Source: Dichetophora obliterata
Taxonomy: Eukaryota; Arthropoda; Insecta; Diptera; Sciomyzidae
Assembly: GCA_963920525.1 (NCBI GenBank)
Contig: OY986435.1
Coordinates: forward strand, 94,462,000-94,525,999
DNA length: 64,000 bases
Reading direction: 5' to 3'
The notes under the pieces are model-generated. The model was not told the DNA's origin. It did no database searches and saw nothing but the letters and a program-made list of their open reading frames with translations. How positions within the stretch are numbered: the stretch's first letter is position 1; each line of letters starts with the position of its first letter. Both the position numbers and the translations under genes were made by a program. Below are positions 54,365-64,000 of this stretch, piece after piece.

Positions 54365-55194
54365 GATTCCCGAAATATTTCGGTTGTAGCGATAGCCATC
54401 CGTGAGCTGGAATGGTTTAAAATCACCTCTAAAAATCAAGTTTTTTGTAAAAATATTGGCTGGTGTGGTAGTTAAAAAAATATAAACGGTCAGAAATAAT
54501 AGTTATGAAAAAGTTCTTCAAATCAGCATCAACAAATGTTAAATTTTTGCATTCAGAATAATGAAAATGCTGTTTTTCGTGCATTTATTAATTATTTAAT
54601 TACTTGTTAATTATTTTTAATTACATACAAAAAAACATAATTCTTTCAAATGCTATTCTCACTTTCAAGACATCGTTGGAAAGGTTTTGAGTGGCTGCAA
54701 TTTATTGATTGATTCCTGGTCAGAATTCCGTATATTGATATATATTAAAACTAAAATATAAATTATAAAATAAGCACATACTGAAAAATATTGTAAGAAA
54801 TTAAAAAACAAAATACAACTTATGAAGATATTTTAATTTTAAAAGTTTTGTATAAATCACATTAATTAAATTGCGAGCTTTAGATCAAGTAAGTTTTGTA
54901 TTAATATTTTAAAATAAAATATATCAAAAATATGTATGAAAAAAAGCATTATCTTTTATCTGATTACATACATTTCAATTGTTGATGCAGATAGGAAGAG
55001 TTTTTTTTTTGCCATATACTTTCTGGCAGTTTATTTTTAAAACTATTACACTTTATTTTATTATTTATTACAGTTTATTTTTTAAAACTATTACACCAAC
55101 CAATATTTTGACAAAAAACTTTGTTTTTAGAGGCTACTTCAAACCATTCCATCACACGAATGGCTATCACAAGAATCGAAATATTTGAGGAATC
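54365..55194. mobile_element. Foldback element (GATTCCCGAAATATTTCGG)
   Basis: GATTCCCGAAATATTTCGGT..GATAGCCATCCGTG...GGAATGG at the left mirrors CCATTCC..CACGAATGGCTATC..TCGAAATATTTGAGGAATC at the right. An AATTGCGAGCTTTAGATCAA end of another MITE family is embedded at 54869-54898. Non-coding. Confidence 0.65.
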
Positions 55195-56742
55195 TTCATA
55201 AATGCTATTGCCACCCAGGATTTTTTGAGGAACTGACACAAACAACTTAACCTTCAGCCTTTAATATTCATCGCACAAAGAAAAAATATTTAAGAAAATA
55301 TAATGAGTTATGTGGCGAATGAAACGAATATCTTATTAAATATTCTTATAAAATATTTAATATATTTTTTTTTTACAAGATATTTATATTGTATCTAAAA
55401 TGTTATTTTATTATTTCTTACTATGTATTAAAAAATATTTTTATTATAGAAACAATAAAACAGTTGCATATCATAGAAAAAATATAATAAATATATTAAT
55501 AACCAGGGCTCGTAGTTTGATGACCTAAAAACTGACATAAATGACATAAAAAACGCAAACAAGTACATATAAAACATATAAAACACAAATAAAACATTAC
55601 TAAACACGTATTGCTGTAAAAAACTTAAGTAAGTTTGCAGAATAAAGTTTATATTAGTTTTAGGATGGTGATGTGAAAAATGTGACTAAACTAACGTATA
55701 CGTGTGATTTAACTAGTAGGGTGGATTACACCTAGTAGCACTACATTAAAAATTATTCTAAGCATAGAATTAGTGAATGAAATTAATAAAAACCTATTTA
55801 TGACTAATGAAAAAGGTTTAACTAATTTCGAATTTAAAAATTTTTAAGATTTATACACTTCAGTCCTTATAATTGTGAGTTTCATTTACGGGTATTTTCA
55901 TAGGATAGTAATCAAGGGTTAAGCAAACTCTTTTATATATTAAACTAATTTTTATTTTCAGTTTTACTGTATCTACTACTGATTTTAATTTTAATTTAAA
56001 TTTAACATAATTTTCACAGGCACCTATAATTTTGATCAAATCATATTCTACGCCTTTCTTGGACTTTTCTAAACATATTCTGGCACCAAGGTCTTATAGA
56101 AATTTCGCAGTTCTTACACTCGAAATTAGAGGTATTTAATTAAATGAATCAAAATTAAATACTGAAGTGTTTTTATCAGATCGACTACAAAACATAACCT
56201 AAAATTTTGGCCATTCTTTGACAAGTTAACAATTTTACAAAATTTGTTTTATTAATAAATACCTGCTCGTTTTGAAAATTCCATACATTTGGGTTGAGTA
56301 CTCATTTTTCTGGGCTTTTTCTATAAAATAGTTTAATAAAACTTTGCAGCACAAGTCGTTTCTTTACAGCAGTTGTCAGAAGGATCTCTTTCTAACTTAC
56401 ACAACTTAGCTCAGCTCGTGACATTTGCTAAACCTGCACTTTCTCACATTCATAAAAAAAACAAATTAATGAAAAGTTCGTGTTGGTTTTCATCAAACAT
56501 TTTTTAATTGTGTTGGAGCTTTGGTTACGCTTGTCTTGAAGGGATAAAGAATGTTCATTGAAAGCAAAACATTGTTGTTATTTTACCGACAAACTTTCAA
56601 TAATAGTTTGTTTACTAGTTTTGGTCGCTTTCAAGATTAACTTTCATGCACTCTTGGTCCAAATTTTAGCGCAGGTTACTTTAAAAATGTACTGTCATAA
56701 AACTTGCTACTGGCAATACTGATTGCTCCACACTAGAGAAAA
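55195..56742. other. No gene seen
   Basis: Very AT-rich. 55530-55600 has loose ACATAAAA repeats. No open frame with recognisable similarity, no tRNA, no clear inverted termini. Confidence 0.4.
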
Positions 56743-56997
56743 GAAAACAATAAACTAAAAGGAAACAAACAGCACAAAGAAGAACGCGCTGCTAGAGAAG
56801 GTCTGAGAAGTATGGAAACAACAAAAATTCATGCAGCAGCTGACACTCGAGCTTTAAGCGAAGCATCCGCATTATCTCGTGGTCTGGAGGCTGCCTTTGC
56901 ATCAATTCGCAATCGTGACAAAGTGTGCTTTGCAGCAATCGTTGTTTACGAACTCGAGTGGTATATATGCATTTTTTTAAAGCTAGGGTTTTTGTAA
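56743..56997 (+). pseudogene. Unidentified exon-like open frame
   Basis: The frame of the ATG at 56812 is open upstream as well: HKEERAAREGLRSMETTK, then IHAAADTRALSEASALSRGL and EAAFASIRNRDKVCFAAIVV, stopping at 56997. An Ala/Arg/Glu-rich helix-like composition in an AT-rich setting suggests former coding sequence, perhaps an exon or retrocopy fragment. I do not recognise the family, and the reverse strand is also partly open, so this remains tentative. Confidence 0.3.
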
Positions 56998-58802
56998 TTT
57001 TACAAAATTTACTACAAATATGAAATTATCAAAAATACAGAATACAAATACAAATGCACCACATCGTGAATAACCCTATTCTTAATGCCCCTATTGTTTA
57101 TTATAAACTTTTATTTACTTATCTTTTTTTTCGCATTTAAAAAGGTTTTGATTGTTTTCGTTTTATTAACTTTGGCTTGCACTGGCAAAAGTTACAGCTA
57201 CGAAGTAAAGCAAAAGCAACAGTCCAACTTCGGTATTTTCGCAGCAATGCGACGATACAACTTCGGATTTTTTGTTATTGATATGGCTTCGCTGTTGTGC
57301 TTGAAAATTTCGGCAGTCGAAGCACAACCGAAGCAAATGAAATGAAAAAACGACAGCACTTTCGAACGCTGGTTTTAAGTAGACTAATGATTTATTCATC
57401 AGCATCAGCGCAGGCTCGAAAAGCATTCACAAATATGACTAATTTAGAAATTAATGGTATATTGTGATTCACTAGTCGACAAATGATTTAAAAAAAAAAT
57501 ATACACCCTCAGCCGTAACACCCTCTATTAAAACATTATGCATAGGTATAAATAACTTACAATCTATTTTTTTCAATTGAAGTGCACGTCATTTAAAATG
57601 TTTGGAAGACTATTCAGTAGAAATAAGATTTTTTTACAGATCTGAAACGCATCGACTTAAAAATAAATTATGAAAAAATCTATTTTTGTCGCATTCTGCT
57701 ATCGACACGGCGACTTATTAGATACAACAAGTATGTCCATTTTTACTTGCTGCCTAAGTTTAGTTCACTTGTATGACATCAGTTTAAGCTCTTCACATAT
57801 ATAGCAATACATCGTCAAGTGTAATGAACTCAATAAAAGGTAGGTAAAATGGTGTCATTCTTGCGAAGCATAGAACTTGAAAGTTAGAGCTAATTTTAAA
57901 ATGAAATAGTTTTAAAACTTTATATTAACCACACCTCAAATTGAGGTTTTTAAGAACCATTTCTGCAGACTTAATGAAATATTATAATGATTGAAAAAAA
58001 AACAAGACAGTGCCAAGCAAAGGGGTTGAAATTAAAAGCAATGAACTCATTGGAGGGGTGGTGGTGAGGGTAAGGGGGCTCTGCATGCTTCTACTCTTAA
58101 GGCTATATGAGCCAAAAATTATTCAAGTCGAATGCACTAAATGTCATGGTCTAATGGAAGCGTACCTCCAGCTAACAACATACAGCATTAAAATATATAT
58201 TCGCGTGGTTACTAGAGCTTATCTTTTTAAATGAGCTTAGTTATAGACGCCGAGAGGCAATCGAAAACCAAGAAATTTTATGTTGGTTAACTAGTCTGGT
58301 CAATGCAGTCATTATGGCGCCTGCACAATATTGTTAATTTCTGCACCAAAAAATCTGCACTTTTAGCAATAATACACAGCCACCATATCGATTTTGTCAA
58401 TATAAATATTTCTGATAAATAATAATTTACTTAATATTAAAACATATATTTACCGTATTGTCTCCCTAGATTCACTTTTTGTAACCACACCTAGTTACAC
58501 TCAAATATTATTGCCAAATTTAAAGCCAAGCTAAACTAGTACAACCAACAATATGAAACGTCCGAAATCAACTTTTTGAATTCTGTTTTTTTCAATCAAA
58601 TTCCGCTGCAAAGCTGCTGCATCTTCTTTTGGCATCTTCTTTTGGCATTAATCAAACAAACTGCTGTAATTTTGACAGTCTATGAAGTTGAATTCAATCA
58701 AGGTGCGTTCTGTATCTGGTGTAATTTTTAACATAGCGTCTACACGGGAAAGTGCAAGTTCAAAAAACTCAATGGCCCACTATCATAAATTATGTGATTA
58801 TA
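56998..58802. other. No gene recognised
   Basis: 57120-57430 has overlapping open frames on both strands and paired AACTTCGG..TTTTCG words, consistent with a repeat. 58010-58234 is an open frame with a VECTKCHG piece that I cannot assign. 58570-58660 has a direct repeat CTTCTTTTGGCAT. Nothing firm. Confidence 0.35.
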
Positions 58803-59793
58803 AAGCCCGGTTTCCATGTGGTCTTCTAAGATCTCCGACAATCACATCTTCTGCTATAATGAGCGAGATGGATCTATGTTATTCTTGCTATAAAATAATG
58901 ACATTTGGTTTCTTGTCGTATTTTTTGTAGCTTTTATTTGTTTGCTTAAGAAACTATTTTATGGCATTTGTTTTATCACTAGAATTTAAAAATGTCAGAA
59001 AAGTACAACGGGGTCAGTCACAACGATATCAAGAAGTTGTCCACCGCATCAAGATTTAAAATTCCCATATTACACGATGCTCGTTTGCTCGGTGTGCACA
59101 TGGCAGTGCAATATGCTTGTTGTAGTATTCTCCAAAATTTTTCACAGTTTCGCATTGGACGCAACAACAAAATTATCTGCTCGCCGAGCAAACGAGCACC
59201 GTATAATATGGGCAAAAGTACACCAACCAGTGCCGGCTCTATAAAACAAGCTTTCAGAGGCCACCACGGCATAACACTAACAAAACGGAATGTATAAAAT
59301 CGTCAATTTAATAATTAATAAATATTATTTAATAATAGATTTATTAACCAGTTTTTTGTAACTAAAATAATTACATATTGAATACAGCAAACATTCACAA
59401 AATTCTAAACAATGAAATTGTTTCGATTTTTTTCTATTTTATTTTGCTTCTATTTTGACATGTTAAAGCATCCTTAGAATAATATTAAAATAGTTGTCAG
59501 TGATGACAATAGTCCAACAACAAACAACTTAAATGGCTGCCGTATTTATAGCAAGTGATAGACTTTTATAGCAAAAGTTAAAAAAGTTGATCTTTCATGA
59601 TCTTCTATGATCTCCCAGCATCACATGAGATTGTAGAGGATATCACATGCTATAAAATGCAAAATGTATGTATGTTTCGCACGCTCCTTTATCAATCCCA
59701 TAAAGAGGCACTCGCATTCTATTTATTTCCCACTGAAGATGTGATTGTGGGAGATATTAGAAGATCTTAGAAGATTACATGGAAACTGGGCTT
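58803..59793. mobile_element. TA-flanked TIR element (AAGCCCGGTTTCCATGTGG)
   Basis: Left AAGCCCGGTTTCCATGTGGT..CTTCTAAGATCTCC and right GGAGATATTAGAAGATCTTA..ACATGGAAACTGGGCTT are inverted, with TA outside both ends (58801-58802, 59794-59795). Same terminal type as 23947-27199. Subterminal GATCTTCTA / TATAAAATG repeats also mirror. It contains a coding-like stretch (58992-59297) and a smaller nested hairpin. Confidence 0.75.
58992..59297 (+). pseudogene. Unidentified coding-like stretch split by a hairpin
   Basis: Reads MSEKYNGVSHNDIKKLSTAS then RFKI. An inverted repeat (59062-59210; CCCATATTACACGATGCTCG against CGAGCACCGTATAATATGGG) follows, then STPTSAGSIKQAFRGHHGIT and LTKRNV. The hairpin part is clearly a separate small MITE, so the protein-like flanks would be about 50 residues. 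I do not recognise them; they could be a captured host exon or a former transposon protein. Confidence 0.35.
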
Positions 59794-59795
59794 TA

Positions 59796-60009
59796 TTTAT
59801 TATTAATATAATGATATAAGCATTTTTGACAGTTTTTGAACATATTATGTTGTCAAAAAGCTTGTACTAAATTAAGAGTCGACTTTTATTTTGACTATGA
59901 TAATGTCAAGTTGTACATAAGTTGTACTTAAGTTTTACCAATTAGCTTTTACTGATTAATTTAATAATTTTGCAAAATATAATCACTTATTGACTGTCGA
60001 TGAATTAAG
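59796..60009. other. No gene; repeat fragment
   Basis: 59845-59900 is a fragment of the 40060-40194 hairpin family (GTCAAAAAGCTTGTACTAAA, GAGTCGAC). The rest is AT-rich DNA before the LINE. Confidence 0.4.
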
Positions 60010-60269
60010 TATAACTTAAGAATCCCGTATCTCTTCAAGAAGATGTACATCATTCAACTCTTGAAACAACATTTTTACTCCCCCACGAAAAAGAAGATAA
60101 AGTAACTGCTGATGCGCGAAATAAAAAAATTTATACTTTTAAGAAAACGGACTATGTAAAACTTAATTCCTTACTTTTGCAGACTGATTGGTCTTCAATT
60201 TTAGCTAGCGGAGCATCATATTCATATTATAACGTCGATCTGCACAGTTTTCAATGATACTCTGCAAAG

Positions 60270-62874
60270 GTGTTTCTTATTATCCGTCCCAAAAAAAGGT
60301 GTTTCTCCAATCCTTTAAATCCACCCTGGCTAACAAATGATCTAAAGGCACTTAAAAATTTAAAAAATCATTTATTTAAAAAATATAAAATATCTGGTTC
60401 TAGCTTAGACTTTGCTTCCTATTCTTCTTGTCGTTATAGATATCAACTATTAAATAAACAATGCTATTCTGCTTATATAATTAACATTAAATCTCAAAGA
60501 TGATCCAATACTTTTCTATAGTTTTGTTAACTCAAAACGTAAAACCTCCAGTTTTCCACCCCTTATGAAATTCAATCAGGAAGAATCATCTTGTGACAAT
60601 GTGATTTCTAACATGTTTGCAAACTTCTTTAAATCTACTTACTCCGATATACCATTTAATACTAGCACGGTGTATCCTTTTCTCCCGCCAGTTAACTCTT
60701 TTGAAACTCCTGTAATAGACCCAAATATTGTTATGTGTTATCTTCGACAAGTAAAATCTTCTTTTACAACCGGCCCTGATAAAATTCCAAGCTGTATTTT
60801 AAAGCAATGTGCTACAAACCTGTGTACTTCTCTAGCAAACATTTTTAATATTTCCTTGCATAGTGGTTATTTTCCTATTATATGGAAGGATTTATATATT
60901 ATACCCCTTCATAAATCTGGCTCCAAGATAGATGTTTCTAACTATCGAGGAATTGCAAAATTAAGTGCAATCCCTAAGTTATTTGAGAAAATCATAACTG
61001 ATCGATTAACCCACTCCGTGTCTTCCACCATTTCTGTCTTTCAACATGGTTTTCTGAAGGGTAAGTCCACTACAACAAACCTCTTAGAGTTTACTACGCG
61101 TGTTATAAATGGTTTTACTTTGGGACTGCAGACTGATGTTATTTATACGGACTTAAGCAAGGCTTTCGACAGTGTTAATCACAATCTTCTTTTGAAAAAA
61201 CTCCACCTTATTGGGTTTCCTGTCACATTATTAAATTGGATAAATTCGTATTTATCTAGACTTACTCAAAAGGTTTTATATAAGAATTCTCTTTCAAAAA
61301 GTATTTCGGTCAATTCCGGAGTTCCTCAGGGCAGTCATCTTGGACCGGTTTTGTTTTTACTATTCATTAATGATCTTCCTTCGGTAATAAAACACTGTAA
61401 CGTCTTAATGTACGCTGACGACGTGAAACTTTTTCTTTGTTACAAATCACCCGAAGAACGACATCTTTTAGAATCTGATCTAAATAGACTTGTGGACTGG
61501 TGTAGCTTAAATATATTAAATCTCAACTTAAAAAAATGTAAGCAAATGACATTCTCGCGTAGATCTGCTAATAACATAAATTACACTATAAATAACACTA
61601 ACTTAGAAATAGTTTCCAGTTTTTTCGATCTTGGTGTTATTATGGATTCAAAACTTCGCTTCAATCTCCTCGTTAATATGGTGATAAATAAGGCAAGAGG
61701 AGTCCTTGGTTTTATTAAAAGATGGGCTAAAGATTTCAGTGATCCCTTTACTACTAAATTATTATTTACCTTTCTCGTAAGGCCAATTCTTGAATATTCA
61801 TCAGTTATATGGAACCCACAATATAATGTCTACATCGACGCCATAGAATCCGTTCAAAAACAGTTTTTACTTTTTGCTTTACGTCATAGTCGTTGGAACC
61901 CCAATATTAGCTGCGTTCCATTCGCTTCAAAATAATCCAGATTATTTTTTTATACATGCAAAACAAAAAAAAACAAATAGGATTATTTTTGCTATCCATA
62001 TAAAATTGTGATATAGCCTTTAAAAAATTTGAAACACAAGTGCCGCACCTGTATATTTTTATGTGCTGTCATTTCATTTTTTAAATATTTGTTTGTTAGA
62101 TACAATGACTATAAGGTAGCCATGACAGCTACCTATTTTCTCACGAGCTGTAACCATCGAATGTTTAACAAAAGAAAACAAAACAAACCGCGTGTGTCAC
62201 ACACATTGGACGCATTCAGCGGAGCCAACAATTGCACTTAAATTATTTATATAACTGCATAATATTAAAAATGAAATTAAATAATTTACAATTTTTCTGA
62301 CGTTTAGAGAAAAAAACACATTCATAGAATAACATGGTTCACTAAGGTATCGCTACCATAACAGTTCACAACAGTTTTGAACGACACACGTTCTCATGAC
62401 ACCTAATAGTTATTGTATCATGATTGCTTGTTTGAATTTAATTTTGACTGCAATGATAGTGCCCTCTACGAGTCGCTTTTCTTGCCGTTCCTTTGAAAAA
62501 ATTTGTTATGGCGATTATATTAAGGCGAAAGGAACGCAGCTATTATGCTTCCATCGTATGAAATACGCCTTAAAATTATTTTACTACCTTCCCTAAGAAG
62601 CAGAAGAATGATGCTTAATGTCATGTTTCTGTATAAATTACTTCGTGGCGAGATTAATTCGGAATATCTCATCTTAGCTCTAAATTTTAACATCCCAAGG
62701 AGAGGAACTAGACATTTTCTGTTTTTCAAGTTGAGTCAGTGCAGTTCTAATTACGCTCTTCATGCACCTTTACGATGTATGTGCAGTGATTTCAATGATA
62801 ACTTCAACATGATTAATTTTTCTGATTCGGTAGACGTCTTAAAACGGAAAATTATATTACATTTGAATAATTAA
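60270..62874 (+). pseudogene. Jockey-type reverse transcriptase, broken by frameshift and MITE
   Basis: RNA-directed DNA polymerase of a Jockey-clade LINE. 60270-60503 encodes the linker; a frameshift near 60487 separates it from the main open frame, 60565-61935 (456 codons). In that frame the RT motifs are FTTGPDKIPSCILK, IIPLHKSGSKIDVSNYRGI, HGFLKGKSTTTNL, YTDLSKAFDSVNH (Asp196), SGVPQGSHLGPVLFLLFIND (V253 to S257) and YADD at 283-286 (61411-61422). The C-terminal continuation LPSYEIRLKIILLPSLRSRR resumes at 62545 after the MITE. The apparent stop at 61935 comes from MITE sequence, not from mutation of the LINE. The endonuclease is absent. Confidence 0.85.
61909..62541. mobile_element. 633-bp MITE inserted in the Jockey RT
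   Basis: AGCTGCGTTCCATTCGC and GCGAAAGGAACGCAGCT are its inverted ends; ATT flanks both sides (61906-61908, 62542-62544). The interior has 'aaggtagccatgacagctac' then CTATTTTCTCACGAGCTG, a word also found at 48119-48160 and partly at 11246. It interrupts the LINE in phase, since the codons on each side continue one frame after removing it and one ATT. Confidence 0.82.
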
Positions 62875-63149
62875 ATCAATTTAACTTCATCCTATTATAC
62901 CTAACGCACGTCCAATTTTGGTGAGTTAACCTCAGTTTAATTTGACTAGAGCTTAAACTCGCACTGAAAAATTGGCCCTAAGTACAATTCTTTTCTGTTT
63001 CTAATCGTAATATAATAATAACAATCAAAAATAATTACGATTACTTCAAATTACGAAAATAAACAAAAAGAATTAAAAGTAAACAAGAAAACTAATCCGA
63101 GTACTTTTAAAAATTATTTTTGATTATTTAAAAAAATTTCAGTCTAAAA

Positions 63150-63370
63150 TACTAAAAATTTTATTAAATTTTATTGATAAACAAACATAGATATGAATTA
63201 TTAAAAAAAAATTGTCAAAAAACAAGAAAGAGAAAAATGCATTACAACATTAGCTCTGTTAATTTTGTAAAACACTTTACTGATTCTTTCTTGTTTTTTG
63301 AAAATATTTTTAATGATAATATACTTATCTATGTTTATTTATGAATAAAATTTAACAAAATATTCCGTGC
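63150..63370. mobile_element. Foldback MITE
   Basis: AATTTTATTGATAAACAAAC..AAAAAACAAGAAAGA at the left mirrors TCTTTCTTGTTTTTTGAAAA..GTTTATTTATGAATAAAATT at the right, with a ~70-base loop. It lies just after a copy of the 17660 repeat. Non-coding. Confidence 0.6.
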
Positions 63371-63409
63371 TTTAAAATAAAATGCTTAAAACAATCAAAC
63401 TGAATGGAA

Positions 63410-64000
63410 GTAGTAGTAGTACTTTATTGAGTCTTTAATTAATCGATATTACAATATATATATATATATATAAACAGTTATTTGTTAACTTAGCGGCTGT
63501 AATGCAAGGCCTGCCTGGTCTGGTACACTATTAATTAAATTAATAAATCAAAAGCCACTTGGTAAAATATTATTACAGAATAATTTACTCCTGCTCAAAG
63601 AGTATTTTAACATTTGCTTTTGACGATTGTCCTAAAAACATATGGGTGAAAGAGACAACGAATGCTTGTACATGGCGAGACATATACAAGCACTAAAAAT
63701 ACTCTAAACATTGACGTGTTACTTTCATATACTATACAATAGCCCCGAGTGTAAATGGGAAATATAGACAATTAAATGCATACATTTTGATGAATTACAT
63801 CAAATGCACATTTTACGTTCACATATAGAATTATAAAAGTACAGAAACACTAAAAAAATTAAATATTAAATCACTAATATTATAGGCACTGTAATCATTA
63901 ATAAAATTCAGCTGTTCCGTTGAATCCAATTGCAGCATCTAGGCAGAAATATATTTTACAGTCCGCTTAAACTCTTTTAGGGTGTCGTCAAGTATTCTTC
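63410..64000 (-). CDS. Possible terminal exon and 3' UTR of a - strand gene (partial)
   Basis: From the right edge, the - strand reads RILDDTLKEFKRTVKYISA and stops at 63939-63941 (CTA on the + strand). This short, charged, helix-like C-terminus is followed by about 510 bases of non-repetitive AT-rich DNA and a - strand AATAAA (TTTATT at 63423-63428), consistent with a last exon and 3' UTR. A (TA)n microsatellite lies at 63453-63472. The coding part is only 63939-64000, the family is unknown, and the evidence is mainly the layout. Confidence 0.3.

Larger units (their letters stand above)
60010..62900 (+). mobile_element. Jockey-clade LINE, 5'-truncated, interrupted by a MITE
   Basis: Runs from the endonuclease-RT linker (TDYVKLNSLL near 60150; NPPWLTNDLKALKNLKNHLF near 60320) through the RT domain to the C-terminal block (LPSYEIRLKII...) and stop at 62874. 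A 633-bp MITE (61909-62541) is inserted near the C-terminus. The RT reading frame is otherwise nearly intact. The exact ends are uncertain; no clear poly-A tail was seen after 62900. Confidence 0.75.

Noticed and set aside
57085..57426. Overlapping + and - open frames as a gene
   Set aside because: Both strands are open, with no recognisable motif; paired AACTTCGG words suggest a repeat.
63453..63472. Biological significance of the (TA)n run
   Set aside because: A short microsatellite, common in AT-rich fly DNA.

Overview
This 64 kb window looks like AT-rich intergenic and intronic DNA from a fly (Diptera, probably a large-genome brachyceran). The evidence is short GT-AG introns, fly-like protein fragments (MPC2, a Jupiter/HN1-family protein, ribosomal protein S6), an I-type non-LTR retrotransposon, and a very dense population of cut-and-paste transposon derivatives. 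There is no bacterial-style gene organisation. Only two host genes are clear. One is a two-exon mitochondrial pyruvate carrier subunit (MPC2) on the + strand, exons 28308-28508 and 33778-34029, split by a 5.3 kb intron. The other is a small Jupiter/HN1-family microtubule-associated protein gene on the - strand (34913-35296), convergent with MPC2. A third, partial gene may enter from the right edge on the - strand (63939-64000 plus a 3' UTR).

Region by region: 1-2370 is a 141-bp tandem array plus a second ~127-bp tandem repeat. 2372-7830 is a degenerate I-clade retrotransposon on the - strand, cut apart by a Harbinger-type relic and TTAA-flanked elements. 7839-8961 is a foldback element with 8-bp target duplications holding a TTAA-flanked element. 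9812-16305 is a stack of P-element-superfamily-like elements (P-like termini, 8-bp duplications, a THAP-domain first exon), including one copy inserted inside another. 16500-21000 holds a hAT relic, a tRNA-derived SINE, MITEs and a palindrome. 23947-27199 is bounded by inverted termini and contains a USP30-like deubiquitinase fragment fused to an RpS6 retropseudogene.

28308-35300 is the two-gene core; the MPC2 intron carries a 2.6 kb TIR element, a SINE, a Harbinger-type MITE and a pogo/Tigger terminus. 35500-43576 is foldback/MITE country, including a foldback family with a tRNA-like core. 43577-45233 is a 5'-truncated RTE-type LINE with an intact reverse transcriptase reading frame. 45748-46453, 47314-50463 and 50509-53613 are hAT-like elements or composites flanked by 8-bp duplications. 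The middle one carries a Myb/SANT-like pseudogene; the last carries a near-perfect 250-bp-arm hairpin. 54365-59793 is foldback elements and unrecognised DNA. 60010-62900 is a Jockey-clade LINE interrupted by a 633-bp MITE.

The DNA reads as layered insertions whose relative order can be worked out from target duplications. I see no CRISPR, operon or phage-like system. The most notable items are the self-nested P-superfamily elements with a THAP exon, the chimeric USP30/RpS6 segment inside a TIR-bounded block, the long hairpin at 51.3-51.9 kb, and the tRNA-like foldback family. All family assignments come from reading motifs by eye, without database searches.
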